DNA of 64,000 nt from Oceanospirillaceae bacterium (GCA_015665455.1 JADFAD010000004.1:62001-126000); one strand, 5' to 3'. Positions 7,956 to 17,433 are shown, counted from the stretch's first letter. Notes: a model not told the origin generated them from the sequence alone. Numbers and translations are program-made.

Positions 7956-8588
7956 ATGTTGATCGAAGTCGATATGGAAGCGGATCAGCTTCATCGTCTG
8001 TTACTGGGTGTTTCTTTTTTTAATGATTTAAAAAAGCTCGGTGAAGAGCAATCTCAGATTTTAATATCATTGGCTCGAATATATAAAGCGTCGCCAGGCG
8101 AAGTCGTTATCTACAAAGGTGACATTGATTCTTCTATTTACTTTTTGTTGAAGGGGCAGCTGGAAGTCTATTCAGGTGAGACCGTAAAAGCGGAAGAGAA
8201 AGTAAACTACATTTCGCCGGGTGAAAGCTTCGGTACGTTTGCAATGATCAATGGGAATGAGCGTACAGCGACCATTGCAGCCGATGAGAATTGCCATGAG
8301 GTTGTACTTTTGTCTCTTAATGCGGAGCTTTTTGCTGATCTGTATAACCATGATTTGGTCAGTTTGGGGTCCAAACTGGCTTTTTATCGAATGGCTTGCC
8401 ATAGCGCTCGTTGGAAGTTGGAAATGTACCGCATGGAACACGCTGATTGCCCGTTAGTGAACAAGCTTCGAGATGTGAAGCTCTTTTTAGGACAAAAAGA
8501 CACTCAAGAAGAACTTGAAGCCCTAAAAGATCAAGCACAAGCCCTTTCTGATTTATTAAATCAATGGAATCAATACTTTAATAGTTAG
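7956..8588 (+). CDS. Cyclic-nucleotide-binding-fold protein without DNA-binding domain
   Basis: A 210-residue protein whose residues 35-135 form a cNMP-binding beta barrel (PGEVVIYKGDIDSSIYFLLKG, shortened here to its recognisable core, then the phosphate-binding cassette). The cassette reads FGTFAMINGNERTATIAA: the arginine is kept, but the glutamate that normally contacts the cyclic nucleotide ribose is threonine, so binding of cAMP is doubtful. The C-terminus is helical and coiled-coil-like (DTQEELEALKDQ) with no helix-turn-helix, so it is not a CRP-type transcription factor. AGGAG precedes the ATG. Role unknown; a sensory or scaffold role is inference. Confidence 0.85.
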   Translation: MLIEVDMEADQLHRLLLGVSFFNDLKKLGEEQSQILISLARIYKASPGEVVIYKGDIDSSIYFLLKGQLEVYSGETVKAEEKVNYISPGESFGTFAMINGNERTATIAADENCHEVVLLSLNAELFADLYNHDLVSLGSKLAFYRMACHSARWKLEMYRMEHADCPLVNKLRDVKLFLGQKDTQEELEALKDQAQALSDLLNQWNQYFNS

Positions 8589-8654
8589 CGTCTTCAAAAT
8601 GAGTCTGGTCTCATTTAATATGAAGCCTAACTTTACATTGTTTACAAGATGATA

Positions 8655-8670
8655 TGTGACTTTTGTCACA
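8655..8670. promoter_or_regulatory. Perfect CRP/Vfr-type binding site
   Basis: TGTGACTTTTGTCACA contains both ideal half-sites TGTGA and TCACA separated by 6 bases, in an AT-rich context. It lies 98 bases before the GTG of the large lipoprotein gene. A TAGAAT -10-like hexamer at 8725-8730 would place the site near -75. Confidence 0.65.
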
Positions 8671-8767
8671 TTTATTGGCCGGTGTTTGGTTGTTTGAAGA
8701 CTGCTATTCCAGTAATGTGTTTATCTAGAATGATCCTTCTAATTTATCGTTTTGCCTAGGAGGCGAA

Positions 8768-11560
8768 GTGAATCTTTTTAAATCTGTACGTATTTCTACA
8801 AAAGCAATAAAGACAATCAGTGCTGTTTCTGTTCTTGCTGTTTTAGCTGGTTGTGATGAGAGTGGCGATTCAATTGGTCCAAAGCCCCCTATTACAGTAA
8901 ATGGCCAGGTGATGAAAGGGGCTTTGGTTGGTGCTCCTGTAAACATTTTTAGAGCTGACTCAGGAGGAAATATACCAATTTCGCCAAACGAAGATGGAGT
9001 CGAAGAAGGCTTGTATACGGATGAAAATGGTGAATTCAGTATTGAATTGAACGGTGACGATTATCGTGATAAGACGCTTGTGGTTAAAGTGGGCAGTACG
9101 ATTTGTACCTCTGAAACTTGTGAGGGTTCTAATGGTGCTACAGTTAATCAGGATGAAGAGTACTTTCTAGGTAGTTATCGTTGCGACGACCCTAATGGAT
9201 GTATAGATCCTACGGATTTGTCAATTGTTGCTTTTGGTGAGTTAGTTCCTTTAGATTTTGAACTCATTTCTGTGGTTCCTATCATTGAAAACTCAAGCTC
9301 AATCGACAGCCAAGATATTGGTATATCTGTATTAACGACCCTTGCAGTTGAAGAGATTCTTTTACTAGGTGGATATAGTGAGCTTTTTGCTAGGGCAGGA
9401 AATCAAAAAATTGCTGAAGTCTTCCAATTAGATGGAATAGATCTTGTTTCACAGCCAATGGTTGATGTTAGTAATCTTTCCAGTGCGGTTGAAAGTGATG
9501 AAACTTGGCTTCTATCAGTAGTTAATGCAGGAATCATAGCATCTAGTACGAAACCCTCTAATGTTGTATCTCAGACAACAATGGGTGAGGCTTTGACTGC
9601 ATTAAAGCAAGAGTATGAAAATCGAAGCAACCAATTGGTTTACAATAACTCTACTGAGAACGATCTAGATTTAAGCGCTTTTTACGAAGTTGCGCAAAGC
9701 ATTACTAACCGACCGAGTGTTACTGGTTTTGTTTCCGATTCGGCGAAGGAATCGCTTACAGAAAAGGAAACGTTTATAAACTCACAGACGCCAGATAGTA
9801 GAACGGATGAAACTCTTGACGTTTCTCCTGATCAAGATACGTTGGACGCGCTGGCGGATGCTCAATCTTACATGTTTGATACAACTGATTGGTATACGGA
9901 CACCGTTGCTCCAGGCACGACGGCGCACACCAAGTTTGATTTTATGATGGACAGTATGCGAGCAGGTCAGCGAGAGTCTATTGGCTATATGGAAACATTA
10001 GGTAATGATTTCACGTTGGTATTAGCAGCTGCCTTGAATTCTATTATTGATTCAAACCTTTCTTCAGCCGTGACGCTTAATTCTACAGATAAAGACGGTA
10101 ACGCAGTAACGGCCACTTTAACCCCTGTTTCAGGCGGTTATACGGTGGAAGGTGATTATTTAAATTCCAGTTTCGACATTAAGTTTTCTGTGTCTGAGAC
10201 AACGAATGATGAAGGTGTTCTTCCTGATAATCCTCCTGAAGGCGAAGAAGATGATCGAGTTTTCCGGTTTGATATAGATCCTGATGCTTCAGATGTTGAA
10301 TTTGCAGCGTCAAATGAAGGGTTGACGTTGAACTTCAATACAGACTCAAACGCAGGCAATGATTCAGCGGTAAGCCTTCAAATTGATTCCGAATTCGATG
10401 GTACTGAGGCGACAACCGTTAGATCTTCTTATCGTTGGGAAGATATTACGCTAGCTCAAACAGACATTGGTAGTTACGATCAAACATTAGGGCGTATTAC
10501 AATTGATGGCCAGTTAATCTTTTCTATGGAACATGTGGCTGACACGATTCAACGCGAAGACCTTGATGGGGACGGTGAAACAGACACGTTTAATGTGCCA
10601 AGAGTGGATGGTAGAGAGTTTGTATTTTTACAGTTCGGTATTAACGATCCTTTAAGCCCCGTTGCCAGTAAATTTCGTTTGACGGTTGCAAATACGGATA
10701 CACAAACAGGGGATACATGGCCTGTAAGCTATTTATTTAGGGTATTGAATCACGTTTCTTCAGGAACGGAAGGTTACAGTGCTGAAGGCTTTGGTTCATT
10801 TGATCAAGACTATTTGACTGGCACTGGTAGCAGTGATTGGGGGGAGACGTCTTGTGATTTTCTTCCTGTGTCCTATGCTATCTCGTTCAGTCATAACACG
10901 TCAGACGATGAAACGTTTAATGATATTGACGTTGTTCTTGATACCAGTATTCTTGATGAAGACGATAATGTAGAGAATTTGGCCTATGCTTTGTCTGTTG
11001 TTCGTGAGAGTACACAGCTTCAAGCTCAAATTAAATCTCTAAAAGATCAAGATGAGCTTTGCTCTGTTTCATTTCAAGCGTCGGATGGTTCTACTTCAAC
11101 AGTTGATTTCTACGACTCGACAACGATCAGTGAGTCAGGATCTTATAATGATCGTGTTGTTTTGTATGTCGGCTTGGGCGATGTCACAAACAACCATTCA
11201 TTAACCTTTTCAGATGACAATGCGACAGGCTTAATTACTTATGATGATTGTGAGAATTTTGGCTCGTACTCTGCGACAGGTGGTGACCCTTTGGGTCGGC
11301 TTTATAGTTGTGACACACCAGAAACAGGCGGTGATGATGAACAATGTTTAATAGATGGCGCGTATACCGATTTTAGTTCTGGTTTGGTTTCGGGTGAGAA
11401 GATTGAGAGGGAGAACGGAGAAATTACTGTAACGAATGATAACTACAGTTCTTGCTCTGATTATGATTCCGGCACTGGCGAAAATGAGTGGGAAGTACGT
11501 TATATTGATGGCACCATTCAGGTTCTACCTTTCGACTTAACAGGCTTCGGTGTTCAATAA
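8768..11560 (+). CDS. Large acidic lipoprotein of unknown function (930 aa)
   Basis: The GTG start is chosen because AGGAGG sits 4 bases upstream. The signal peptide ends in a lipobox LAGC (lipidated cysteine about residue 29), so the protein should be anchored in the envelope. Residues 40-110 resemble a carboxypeptidase-regulatory or Ig-like domain (VNGQVMKGALVGAPVNIF and YTDENGEFSI). The remaining 800 residues are rich in Asp, Ser and Thr, with scattered cysteines near the C-terminus that could form disulfides, and match nothing I recognise. It stands alone between a CRP-like site and a strong terminator, so it is probably a separately regulated gene. Confidence 0.85.
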   Translation: MNLFKSVRISTKAIKTISAVSVLAVLAGCDESGDSIGPKPPITVNGQVMKGALVGAPVNIFRADSGGNIPISPNEDGVEEGLYTDENGEFSIELNGDDYRDKTLVVKVGSTICTSETCEGSNGATVNQDEEYFLGSYRCDDPNGCIDPTDLSIVAFGELVPLDFELISVVPIIENSSSIDSQDIGISVLTTLAVEEILLLGGYSELFARAGNQKIAEVFQLDGIDLVSQPMVDVSNLSSAVESDETWLLSVVNAGIIASSTKPSNVVSQTTMGEALTALKQEYENRSNQLVYNNSTENDLDLSAFYEVAQSITNRPSVTGFVSDSAKESLTEKETFINSQTPDSRTDETLDVSPDQDTLDALADAQSYMFDTTDWYTDTVAPGTTAHTKFDFMMDSMRAGQRESIGYMETLGNDFTLVLAAALNSIIDSNLSSAVTLNSTDKDGNAVTATLTPVSGGYTVEGDYLNSSFDIKFSVSETTNDEGVLPDNPPEGEEDDRVFRFDIDPDASDVEFAASNEGLTLNFNTDSNAGNDSAVSLQIDSEFDGTEATTVRSSYRWEDITLAQTDIGSYDQTLGRITIDGQLIFSMEHVADTIQREDLDGDGETDTFNVPRVDGREFVFLQFGINDPLSPVASKFRLTVANTDTQTGDTWPVSYLFRVLNHVSSGTEGYSAEGFGSFDQDYLTGTGSSDWGETSCDFLPVSYAISFSHNTSDDETFNDIDVVLDTSILDEDDNVENLAYALSVVRESTQLQAQIKSLKDQDELCSVSFQASDGSTSTVDFYDSTTISESGSYNDRVVLYVGLGDVTNNHSLTFSDDNATGLITYDDCENFGSYSATGGDPLGRLYSCDTPETGGDDEQCLIDGAYTDFSSGLVSGEKIERENGEITVTNDNYSSCSDYDSGTGENEWEVRYIDGTIQVLPFDLTGFGVQ

Positions 11561-11594
11561 CCTTCTATAGGTCATAGTTTTAATTAACTTGAGG

Positions 11595-11632
11595 GCAGAC
11601 GCGTCAGTTGTTACTGTTGCGTCTGCTTTTTT
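11595..11632 (+). terminator. Rho-independent terminator
   Basis: Stem GCAGACGC/GCGTCTGC followed directly by six Ts, 35 bases after the lipoprotein stop codon. Confidence 0.9.
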
Positions 11633-11681
11633 GTTTCTATTTATCATGCGTTTTTTCGTAAAGCATCCTTAAGAAAATACT

Positions 11682-13364
11682 ATGTACAATGAATATTTTG
11701 GTCTGACTGACCGACCTTTTTCTATTGCTCCGGACCCTCGTTATCTATACATGAGTGACCAACATAGAGAGGCGCTTGCGCATTTGATGTATGGTGTGCA
11801 ACAGGATGGCGGCTTTATTCTTCTTACTGGAGAAGTTGGAACGGGCAAGACAACTGTGTGCCGTTGTTTTTTAAAGCAGTTGGATGAAGCCATTGATGTC
11901 GCCTACATAGTAAATCCAAAACAAACTGCATTAGAGTTGCTTGAGTCAATGTGTGATGACTTGGGTATTGCCCGGGTGCAAGATGATGTTTCCATTAAAT
12001 CTCTTACCGATGTTATAACCAGTCGACTCTTACTTAATCATTCACAAGGTAAAAACACCGTTCTGTTAATTGACGAAGCTCAGAACCTGTCCGTTGATGT
12101 ACTTGAACAGTTACGTCTTTTAACTAATTTAGAAACGGATCAAAAAAAGCTTCTGCAAATTATTCTTTTGGGACAACCAGAGTTACTTGATCTATTGGCT
12201 AAGCCAGAATTAAGGCAGCTTTCTCAGCGTGTTACTGCTCGATTTCATATGGATCGATTGGATCGCAAGGACATCATTCCATACGTTCGTCATCGATTGG
12301 CCGTTGCCGGCTGTAGAATGTCTTTATTCCCCGAATCAACAGCCAAAGTGATTGAGCGTGCGAGTGGTGGTGTCCCTCGATTAATAAATCTTATTTGCGA
12401 TAGAACGTTGCTTGGTGTGTATAGCAGTAATGGTAATACGGCAAGCATTAAAATTTTGAAGAAAGCAGCGAAAGAAGTACTTGGCGAACAAAAGAATGGA
12501 GCAAATCAAGGGCGTTTAAATACTAAGGTCGCCATAGTTTGTATCTTTTCTGTTCAGTGTTTAATGTTTTTAGCTTGGTTGCTATTGAGAAATGATGCTC
12601 CTGTAGGAAGGGCCGATAATGAAGCTGTGATGATCGAAGTCCCGGATCCAGTTGTTGAAAGCGAGGGTCCTGAAGTACAACAAAATTACGATCACTTAGG
12701 CGCGTTTAAATCCTTGGCGGGTATCTGGGGGATTGAAGATTCCTCTAATAGCTGGACTCAGCTGTGTGATTCCCTATCTTTAACTCGAATAGCGTGTGTG
12801 AGTGATAATATTACTTGGAATAAGTTGGAGAAAATTAATCGGCCAATGGTGGCGACGGTTTTATTTCAGGGTGTTGTCAATCGTATGCTTGTGACCAGAT
12901 TAATTGAAGGGAGTGAGTTGGAAGTGCAGCTCACTAATGAGTCTGGAGAGACGTATCAATCTACTGTCTCTAGAGATGTATTTGAGCAAATTTGGACCGG
13001 AAAAGTTCACTATCTTTGGTTGCAGCCACAAGTGAGTGGGTTGCTGTTGAGGCCTGGAGATATACACCCTTACGTTCAAGCGGTAAGGGGAGTTTTGATG
13101 ACGAACCCCATCGGTGATGATGTATATGATAAGGCGTTATCAGATCTTGTTCGAAGTTTTCAAAAGACCTCAAACGTTACCAGTGATGGTGTCATTGGTC
13201 CTGAAACAATCATGTTATTAAATTCGATATCCGAAGCGGTTCCAATGTTATTCACGCCCAATGAAAGATCGACCCTAAAACTAAAGGGGAGCGATTCAGG
13301 TCAAGTCTCGGCTTCTAACATAAAAGACAGTGAAGCCGTTCTCTATGCAAAGGAGAATAACTGA
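11682..13364 (+). CDS. gspA: GspA/ExeA-type AAA ATPase with peptidoglycan-binding domain
   Basis: A 560-residue ExeA-like protein. It has an N-terminal AAA domain with Walker A GEVGTGKTT (residues 50-58) and Walker B VLLIDEAQ (about 129-136), one transmembrane helix near 285-305, a middle domain, and a C-terminal PG_binding_1 domain (about 465-520, FQKTSNVTSDGVIGPET). In Aeromonas, ExeA with ExeB remodels peptidoglycan so that the type II secretin can assemble. Here no other gsp genes are in the window, so the partner secretin is elsewhere or different. The start has a weak ribosome site. It overlaps gspB by one base. Confidence 0.88.
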   Translation: MYNEYFGLTDRPFSIAPDPRYLYMSDQHREALAHLMYGVQQDGGFILLTGEVGTGKTTVCRCFLKQLDEAIDVAYIVNPKQTALELLESMCDDLGIARVQDDVSIKSLTDVITSRLLLNHSQGKNTVLLIDEAQNLSVDVLEQLRLLTNLETDQKKLLQIILLGQPELLDLLAKPELRQLSQRVTARFHMDRLDRKDIIPYVRHRLAVAGCRMSLFPESTAKVIERASGGVPRLINLICDRTLLGVYSSNGNTASIKILKKAAKEVLGEQKNGANQGRLNTKVAIVCIFSVQCLMFLAWLLLRNDAPVGRADNEAVMIEVPDPVVESEGPEVQQNYDHLGAFKSLAGIWGIEDSSNSWTQLCDSLSLTRIACVSDNITWNKLEKINRPMVATVLFQGVVNRMLVTRLIEGSELEVQLTNESGETYQSTVSRDVFEQIWTGKVHYLWLQPQVSGLLLRPGDIHPYVQAVRGVLMTNPIGDDVYDKALSDLVRSFQKTSNVTSDGVIGPETIMLLNSISEAVPMLFTPNERSTLKLKGSDSGQVSASNIKDSEAVLYAKENN

Positions 13365-14398
13365 TGTCATATATTCTTGATGCATTAAGAAAATCCGAAC
13401 AAGAGCGCAGAAATCAAGAGGTAGTTGGGTCTTTCGAGAGTTCTATGATGAGTGCCTCTGCAAATCAGGCACCGGATCGTAAGTTTTTATTGGTTACTAT
13501 TGTTGTTTTACTGGTTCTGGTGAATCTTTCTGTGCTTGCTTTTATTTTTAAAGACTCTTTATTTCAGGCGCCTAGATCACATGGTGAAGTTGTTTCGGAT
13601 ACGTCAACTCATCGTGAGGGGCGATCTAATTCTGAATTGAATGTTAAATCAGCTGTGATTAACGGGGGGCAACCTGAATACAATCAGGGCAGAGGCTCAA
13701 TAGATAATCGTAGGGTTGATGAGGCACCAAATAATGTTCAGAGGTCTATTGACCCGCGAGTGGCGTCATACGCAAGAGATCACTATCAGGAGCAGTCTAG
13801 GCAAGTGTCAAGCGTGGCCTCTGACTTGAATAGAGTCGCGGTGGTTGAATCCTATGCGCCTCAGCCAGAGGTTATAAGACCTAGAGCTATATCAGAGAGA
13901 GACAGGGATTTAGGTGTGATTTCTAATGTCGAGTACCAAGAGCCTGTGAAAAGTGGGATTTCACAAAAATATCAAGATTTCCAAAGTGGGGAATCAAGAC
14001 CCAAGTACGATCTTGTGAATATGAGCTCTAGACCTTCGATAGCGAACCCGTTAGAAGATATCTTGAATGACCCTCAAGTTATTGCACCTAATTCGGGCCA
14101 AGTGCAACAAAGGGCTCAGCAGAAATACCTAACGGCTGCTGAGATATCAAGGTTACCGAGAATTAAAGAGCTGTCACTTGAGCAGCAGGCAAAGGTGCCT
14201 GTGATCAAGTTCTCTGGTCACTTGTACTCGTCTAGGCCTGAATCACGGAGTGTGCGTTTTGGTGATAGAAAGTACAAAGAAGGTGATTGGTTAGATAATA
14301 ATATTGAACTCCAGACCATAACAGAGGATGGCGTTGTATTTAATTTGGATGGTCACATGTTTTATATGTCCTCATTTGAAGATTGGTTAGGTAAGTAG
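13364..14398 (+). CDS. gspB: GspB/ExeB-type secretion accessory protein
   Basis: A 344-residue protein. The N-terminus SYILDALRKSEQERR is the hallmark of GspB/ExeB. One transmembrane helix (about 41-63) follows, then a long polar, probably disordered region. A C-terminal T2SSB-like domain (about 275-344) ends in VVFNLDGHMFYMSSFEDWLG. It partners GspA in the inner membrane. The ATG overlaps the gspA stop as TGATG, with AGGAG upstream, which implies coupled translation. dinG follows after 10 bases. Confidence 0.9.
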   Translation: MSYILDALRKSEQERRNQEVVGSFESSMMSASANQAPDRKFLLVTIVVLLVLVNLSVLAFIFKDSLFQAPRSHGEVVSDTSTHREGRSNSELNVKSAVINGGQPEYNQGRGSIDNRRVDEAPNNVQRSIDPRVASYARDHYQEQSRQVSSVASDLNRVAVVESYAPQPEVIRPRAISERDRDLGVISNVEYQEPVKSGISQKYQDFQSGESRPKYDLVNMSSRPSIANPLEDILNDPQVIAPNSGQVQQRAQQKYLTAAEISRLPRIKELSLEQQAKVPVIKFSGHLYSSRPESRSVRFGDRKYKEGDWLDNNIELQTITEDGVVFNLDGHMFYMSSFEDWLGK

Positions 14399-14408
14399 TG
14401 AGTTCTAG

Positions 14409-16547
14409 ATGTTAAATGATGCCCTTAAAAATAATATCCAAGGGGCTTACCGGAAGTTTCTTGCTGAAAAAGATTTAAAACCACGGCACGGTCAGAAGCA
14501 GATGATTGCTGTGCTTGCTCGTACGCTTGCGAATATCAAAACAGACAGTGATGATAATCGCATGGGGTCAGATCCGTATGTCGCTTTGGTGGAGGCTGGT
14601 ACGGGTACGGGGAAGACGTTGTCTTATCTTTTGTCCGTTATCCCTATTGCCAAGTCGCACGATAAGCGAATTATTATTTCCACGGCGACGGTTGCGCTTC
14701 AAGAACAGATTGTTCTAAAAGATTTACCAGATGTTTATGCCAATTCAGGATTGGAGTTCAGCTTTGCATTAGCAAAGGGGCGTCGTCGATACATGTGTCC
14801 AGTGAATCTTCAATTGGCTATTTCGCCCTCGCAAAATGAACAGAGTATGTTTCTATTTGAAGATGAAATAGATCTTCAGACGGATAAGGCCATGCTTCCG
14901 GTCTTGGAGGATCTTGCTCAGGCGTTCGATGGCAATGATTGGAGTGGTGACTTGGATGATTGGCCGGATGACCTTTCTGATGAGGTCAGGACGACAGTCA
15001 CAACGGACCAACATCATTGCTCAGGGCGAAAATGCCCTATGTATAATAAGTGCCCATTTTTTGAGGCAAGACAAACGCTTGATAAAAGTGATGTTATTGT
15101 TGCCAATCATGACCTGGTTTTGTCTGATTTGAGTCTTGGTGGTGGGTATGTCCTTCCATCTCCTGAAGAGACTATTTATGTTTTTGATGAGGGACATCAT
15201 CTTCCGACTAAGGCTATTAATCATTTTTCCTCTCAAGCTGGCTTGCTGGAAAGTCGTCTTTGGCATAAGCAACTTGATCGGGTTTTAGCTAGGATTCCTC
15301 AGAACTTTGATGATCGACGTGTCGATGAGTTCTGTCGTGTCATACCTGTGATTCACTCTGAGTTGGGTGAATACATACAGCATAATTATGACCTTCTTGA
15401 GCACTCTCAGGGCTTGCCTAGAGAAGAGCTGAGAGACAGCGAGCATGAACGAGCCATTGCCAGAATTCGCTTTGATTTAGGTCGGGTACCAGAGGAATTG
15501 AGGGAGCAGGGCGCTCAAATCAAACTGACCTATAACAGATTGTTAATACAGTACAACAAGCTTTTGGCGGTAGTTGATGACCTAATAGAGGATTCGGAAA
15601 AGGCTGTTTCTCCCGAGCTTGAGCAGCTTCAATCGTGGTTGTCGATGGTCATCAATGAAGTTGAAAGACGGCAGACGCTTTGGGTTAGGTTTTGTGCGGT
15701 TCCAGAAGAAGGAGAGTTGCCCGTTGCCCGTTGGATTGATGTGACTGAATATAATCATCAGGTCGATTATCAAATTAATACAAGCCCAATAATGGCAAGC
15801 GAGGACTTAAAACGATTTCTTTGGTCTAGATGCTTTGGGGCTGTCGTGACCTCAGCCACATTGACGGCTTTGGGTAAGTTCGATCGTTATAAAACGAGTG
15901 CAGGTTTGTTCGATAATGCTGTTTGTGAACAAGTTATGAGTCCATTTAATTGGCAGAGTGCTCAACTGGTTGTTCCGAATTTAAGGTCTCTCCCCAATCA
16001 AGAACAGCAACATTCAGAAGATATAGCGCTTCGCCTGCCAGAGCTAACAAAAAATGATAAAGGGAGCTTGTTGCTGTTTTCTTCACGAAGGCAGCTTCAA
16101 AATGTTATGACGCTCGTGCCTTCAACTTATCGAGAGAAGTGCTTGATTCAGGGCGAAATGAGTAAACAAGAGCTGATGAAGCGCCATAAGCAGCGTGTTG
16201 ACTTGGGCTTGCCGAGCGTTCTTGTTGGTTTGGCGAGTTTAGCGGAAGGCGTTGATTTGCCGGGTGAATATTGCACTCATGTGATGATTGCTCGAATTCC
16301 ATTTGCTGTGCCAGATGATCCCGTTGGAAAGACACTTTCTGAATGGTTGGAGTCGCGGAAGATTAATCCGTTTTTTCATATTTCAGTCGCAGATGCGTCT
16401 GTTAAATTGGTTCAGGCGTGTGGAAGACTTTTACGTTCTGAAACTGACACCGGTCGGATTACGTTGATGGACCGAAGGATTGTTACTCAGAGGTACGGTC
16501 AAGCTTTGATTAATAGTTTGCCACCTTATTCTTTAGTGATTGAATAG
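14409..16547 (+). CDS. dinG: ATP-dependent DNA helicase DinG
   Basis: A 712-residue XPD-like superfamily 2 helicase. Walker A is EAGTGTGKTLSYLL (about residues 62-75). Four iron-sulfur cysteines are visible, one in RRRYMCPVN and three in CSGRKCPMYNKCPF. The DEGHH box is near residue 261, and the C-terminal motif QACGRLLRSETDTGR contains motif VI. E. coli DinG is SOS-induced and resolves R-loops and G4 structures. I see no LexA box near this start, because the gene begins 10 bases after gspB and is probably transcribed with it. A hairpin follows the stop. Confidence 0.92.
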   Translation: MLNDALKNNIQGAYRKFLAEKDLKPRHGQKQMIAVLARTLANIKTDSDDNRMGSDPYVALVEAGTGTGKTLSYLLSVIPIAKSHDKRIIISTATVALQEQIVLKDLPDVYANSGLEFSFALAKGRRRYMCPVNLQLAISPSQNEQSMFLFEDEIDLQTDKAMLPVLEDLAQAFDGNDWSGDLDDWPDDLSDEVRTTVTTDQHHCSGRKCPMYNKCPFFEARQTLDKSDVIVANHDLVLSDLSLGGGYVLPSPEETIYVFDEGHHLPTKAINHFSSQAGLLESRLWHKQLDRVLARIPQNFDDRRVDEFCRVIPVIHSELGEYIQHNYDLLEHSQGLPREELRDSEHERAIARIRFDLGRVPEELREQGAQIKLTYNRLLIQYNKLLAVVDDLIEDSEKAVSPELEQLQSWLSMVINEVERRQTLWVRFCAVPEEGELPVARWIDVTEYNHQVDYQINTSPIMASEDLKRFLWSRCFGAVVTSATLTALGKFDRYKTSAGLFDNAVCEQVMSPFNWQSAQLVVPNLRSLPNQEQQHSEDIALRLPELTKNDKGSLLLFSSRRQLQNVMTLVPSTYREKCLIQGEMSKQELMKRHKQRVDLGLPSVLVGLASLAEGVDLPGEYCTHVMIARIPFAVPDDPVGKTLSEWLESRKINPFFHISVADASVKLVQACGRLLRSETDTGRITLMDRRIVTQRYGQALINSLPPYSLVIE

Positions 16548-16591
16548 GGTCATTGAAAAGGCCGTTAAACGTACTTTATTGGAAATGGTTA

Positions 16592-16634
16592 ACCCATTCC
16601 GGTTGTTAGCCGGAATGGGTGGTATGCGTTTTTT
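16592..16634. terminator. Hairpin terminator between convergent genes
   Basis: An 11-bp perfect stem ACCCATTCCGG/CCGGAATGGGT with a 7-base loop. A six-T run follows 8 bases later on the plus strand, and the stop of the minus-strand gene lies just beyond. The displaced T-run lowers certainty. Confidence 0.6.
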
Positions 16635-16637
16635 GAA

Positions 16638-17357
16638 TCAGTTCTTTGGTAATTGTAGCCGGATGTTTATTGCGTTTTGAAGTGCTTGATTGATAGAAAG
16701 AATATCACTGTTCACACCTCCTGCTGGTAATCCTGATTCAAAATCGGCAGGGTTCACGATCGGTATTTGAATGAAGCCGTTTGTTCCGTCAGTGCCAACC
16801 TGAAGATTGTCGCCATAAAAAATACCGCTGTCTGAAACCAGTGACAGTGGTTGCCCTGTCGTAGGATCAGTGAACCCTAGGTTTTGTAGATCTTGTACTG
16901 TGTAAGAGAAGTTTTCAGGCAGCGTAAATCCTTCTGGCGCACCTATGATCTCTCTTGGAGGTAACAGAGCTGGGTCTGATTGGAAACTTGTCTGAGTTGC
17001 GTTGATCAGGGCTGTTTCAGTACGTGTTGATTCCCAGCTTTGATTTGCTTGGAAGCTTGCGATCGCTGCTTGCTCGGCTTGTTCATCGAGTTCACTTTCT
17101 CTGTCTACTTGATCAGGATCCCCTTTGCCGGGTGTAAACTTTACATTAACTATTTTCTTTCCAATTTTTTCTTGTGTGCTTTTAGGGATGTAAATAGTTG
17201 AGTCTTCAATGTAAGCCGAATTAAGTTCATTAGGGGAAAGTTCAACTACGTCTGCATGGGATATGTTGACTAGCATCAATAGACAAGGTGATGCGATTAG
17301 GAGTCGTAGTTTCTTGTTCATGTCTGTTTTGGAGCTTCCATTTTTAGTCATTAACAT
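16638..17357 (-). CDS. Secreted hypothetical protein (239 aa)
   Basis: No family recognised. A signal peptide (hydrophobic core LLIASPCLLMLVNI, cut after SHA) indicates periplasmic or outer location. The rest is polar and proline- and asparagine-rich: an acidic, glutamine-rich middle (about 75-115), then a region with FTLPENFSYTVQDLQNLGF and a C-terminus rich in Asn and Gln. The start at 17357 has AGGA 9 bases upstream; an internal ATG at 17321 would give a shorter signal peptide but lacks a ribosome site. It faces dinG and lies downstream of a PilZ-protein gene pair on the same strand. Confidence 0.7.
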   Translation of the reverse strand: MLMTKNGSSKTDMNKKLRLLIASPCLLMLVNISHADVVELSPNELNSAYIEDSTIYIPKSTQEKIGKKIVNVKFTPGKGDPDQVDRESELDEQAEQAAIASFQANQSWESTRTETALINATQTSFQSDPALLPPREIIGAPEGFTLPENFSYTVQDLQNLGFTDPTTGQPLSLVSDSGIFYGDNLQVGTDGTNGFIQIPIVNPADFESGLPAGGVNSDILSINQALQNAINIRLQLPKN

Positions 17358-17397
17358 GATTTTTTATCCTGTTTGGATGTGTACTTGTGCTGGTTAT

Positions 17398-17433
17398 GAC
17401 GTTCCCAAAAATTACAGCTCCAGTGGAAACGTC
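17398..17433. promoter_or_regulatory. Spaced inverted repeat, candidate operator
   Basis: Arms GACGTTCCC (17398-17406) and GGAAACGTC (17425-17433) differ from perfect symmetry at one position and are separated by 18 bases. They lie 41 bases before the ATG of the 239-residue secreted protein gene. Confidence 0.35.

Noticed and set aside
14399-14408. LexA box for dinG
   Set aside because: No CTGT-N8-ACAG-type sequence is visible near the start; SOS control cannot be claimed.
14506-15272. Several short ORFs overlapping dinG on both strands
   Set aside because: They lie within the DinG reading frame region and are frame shadows.
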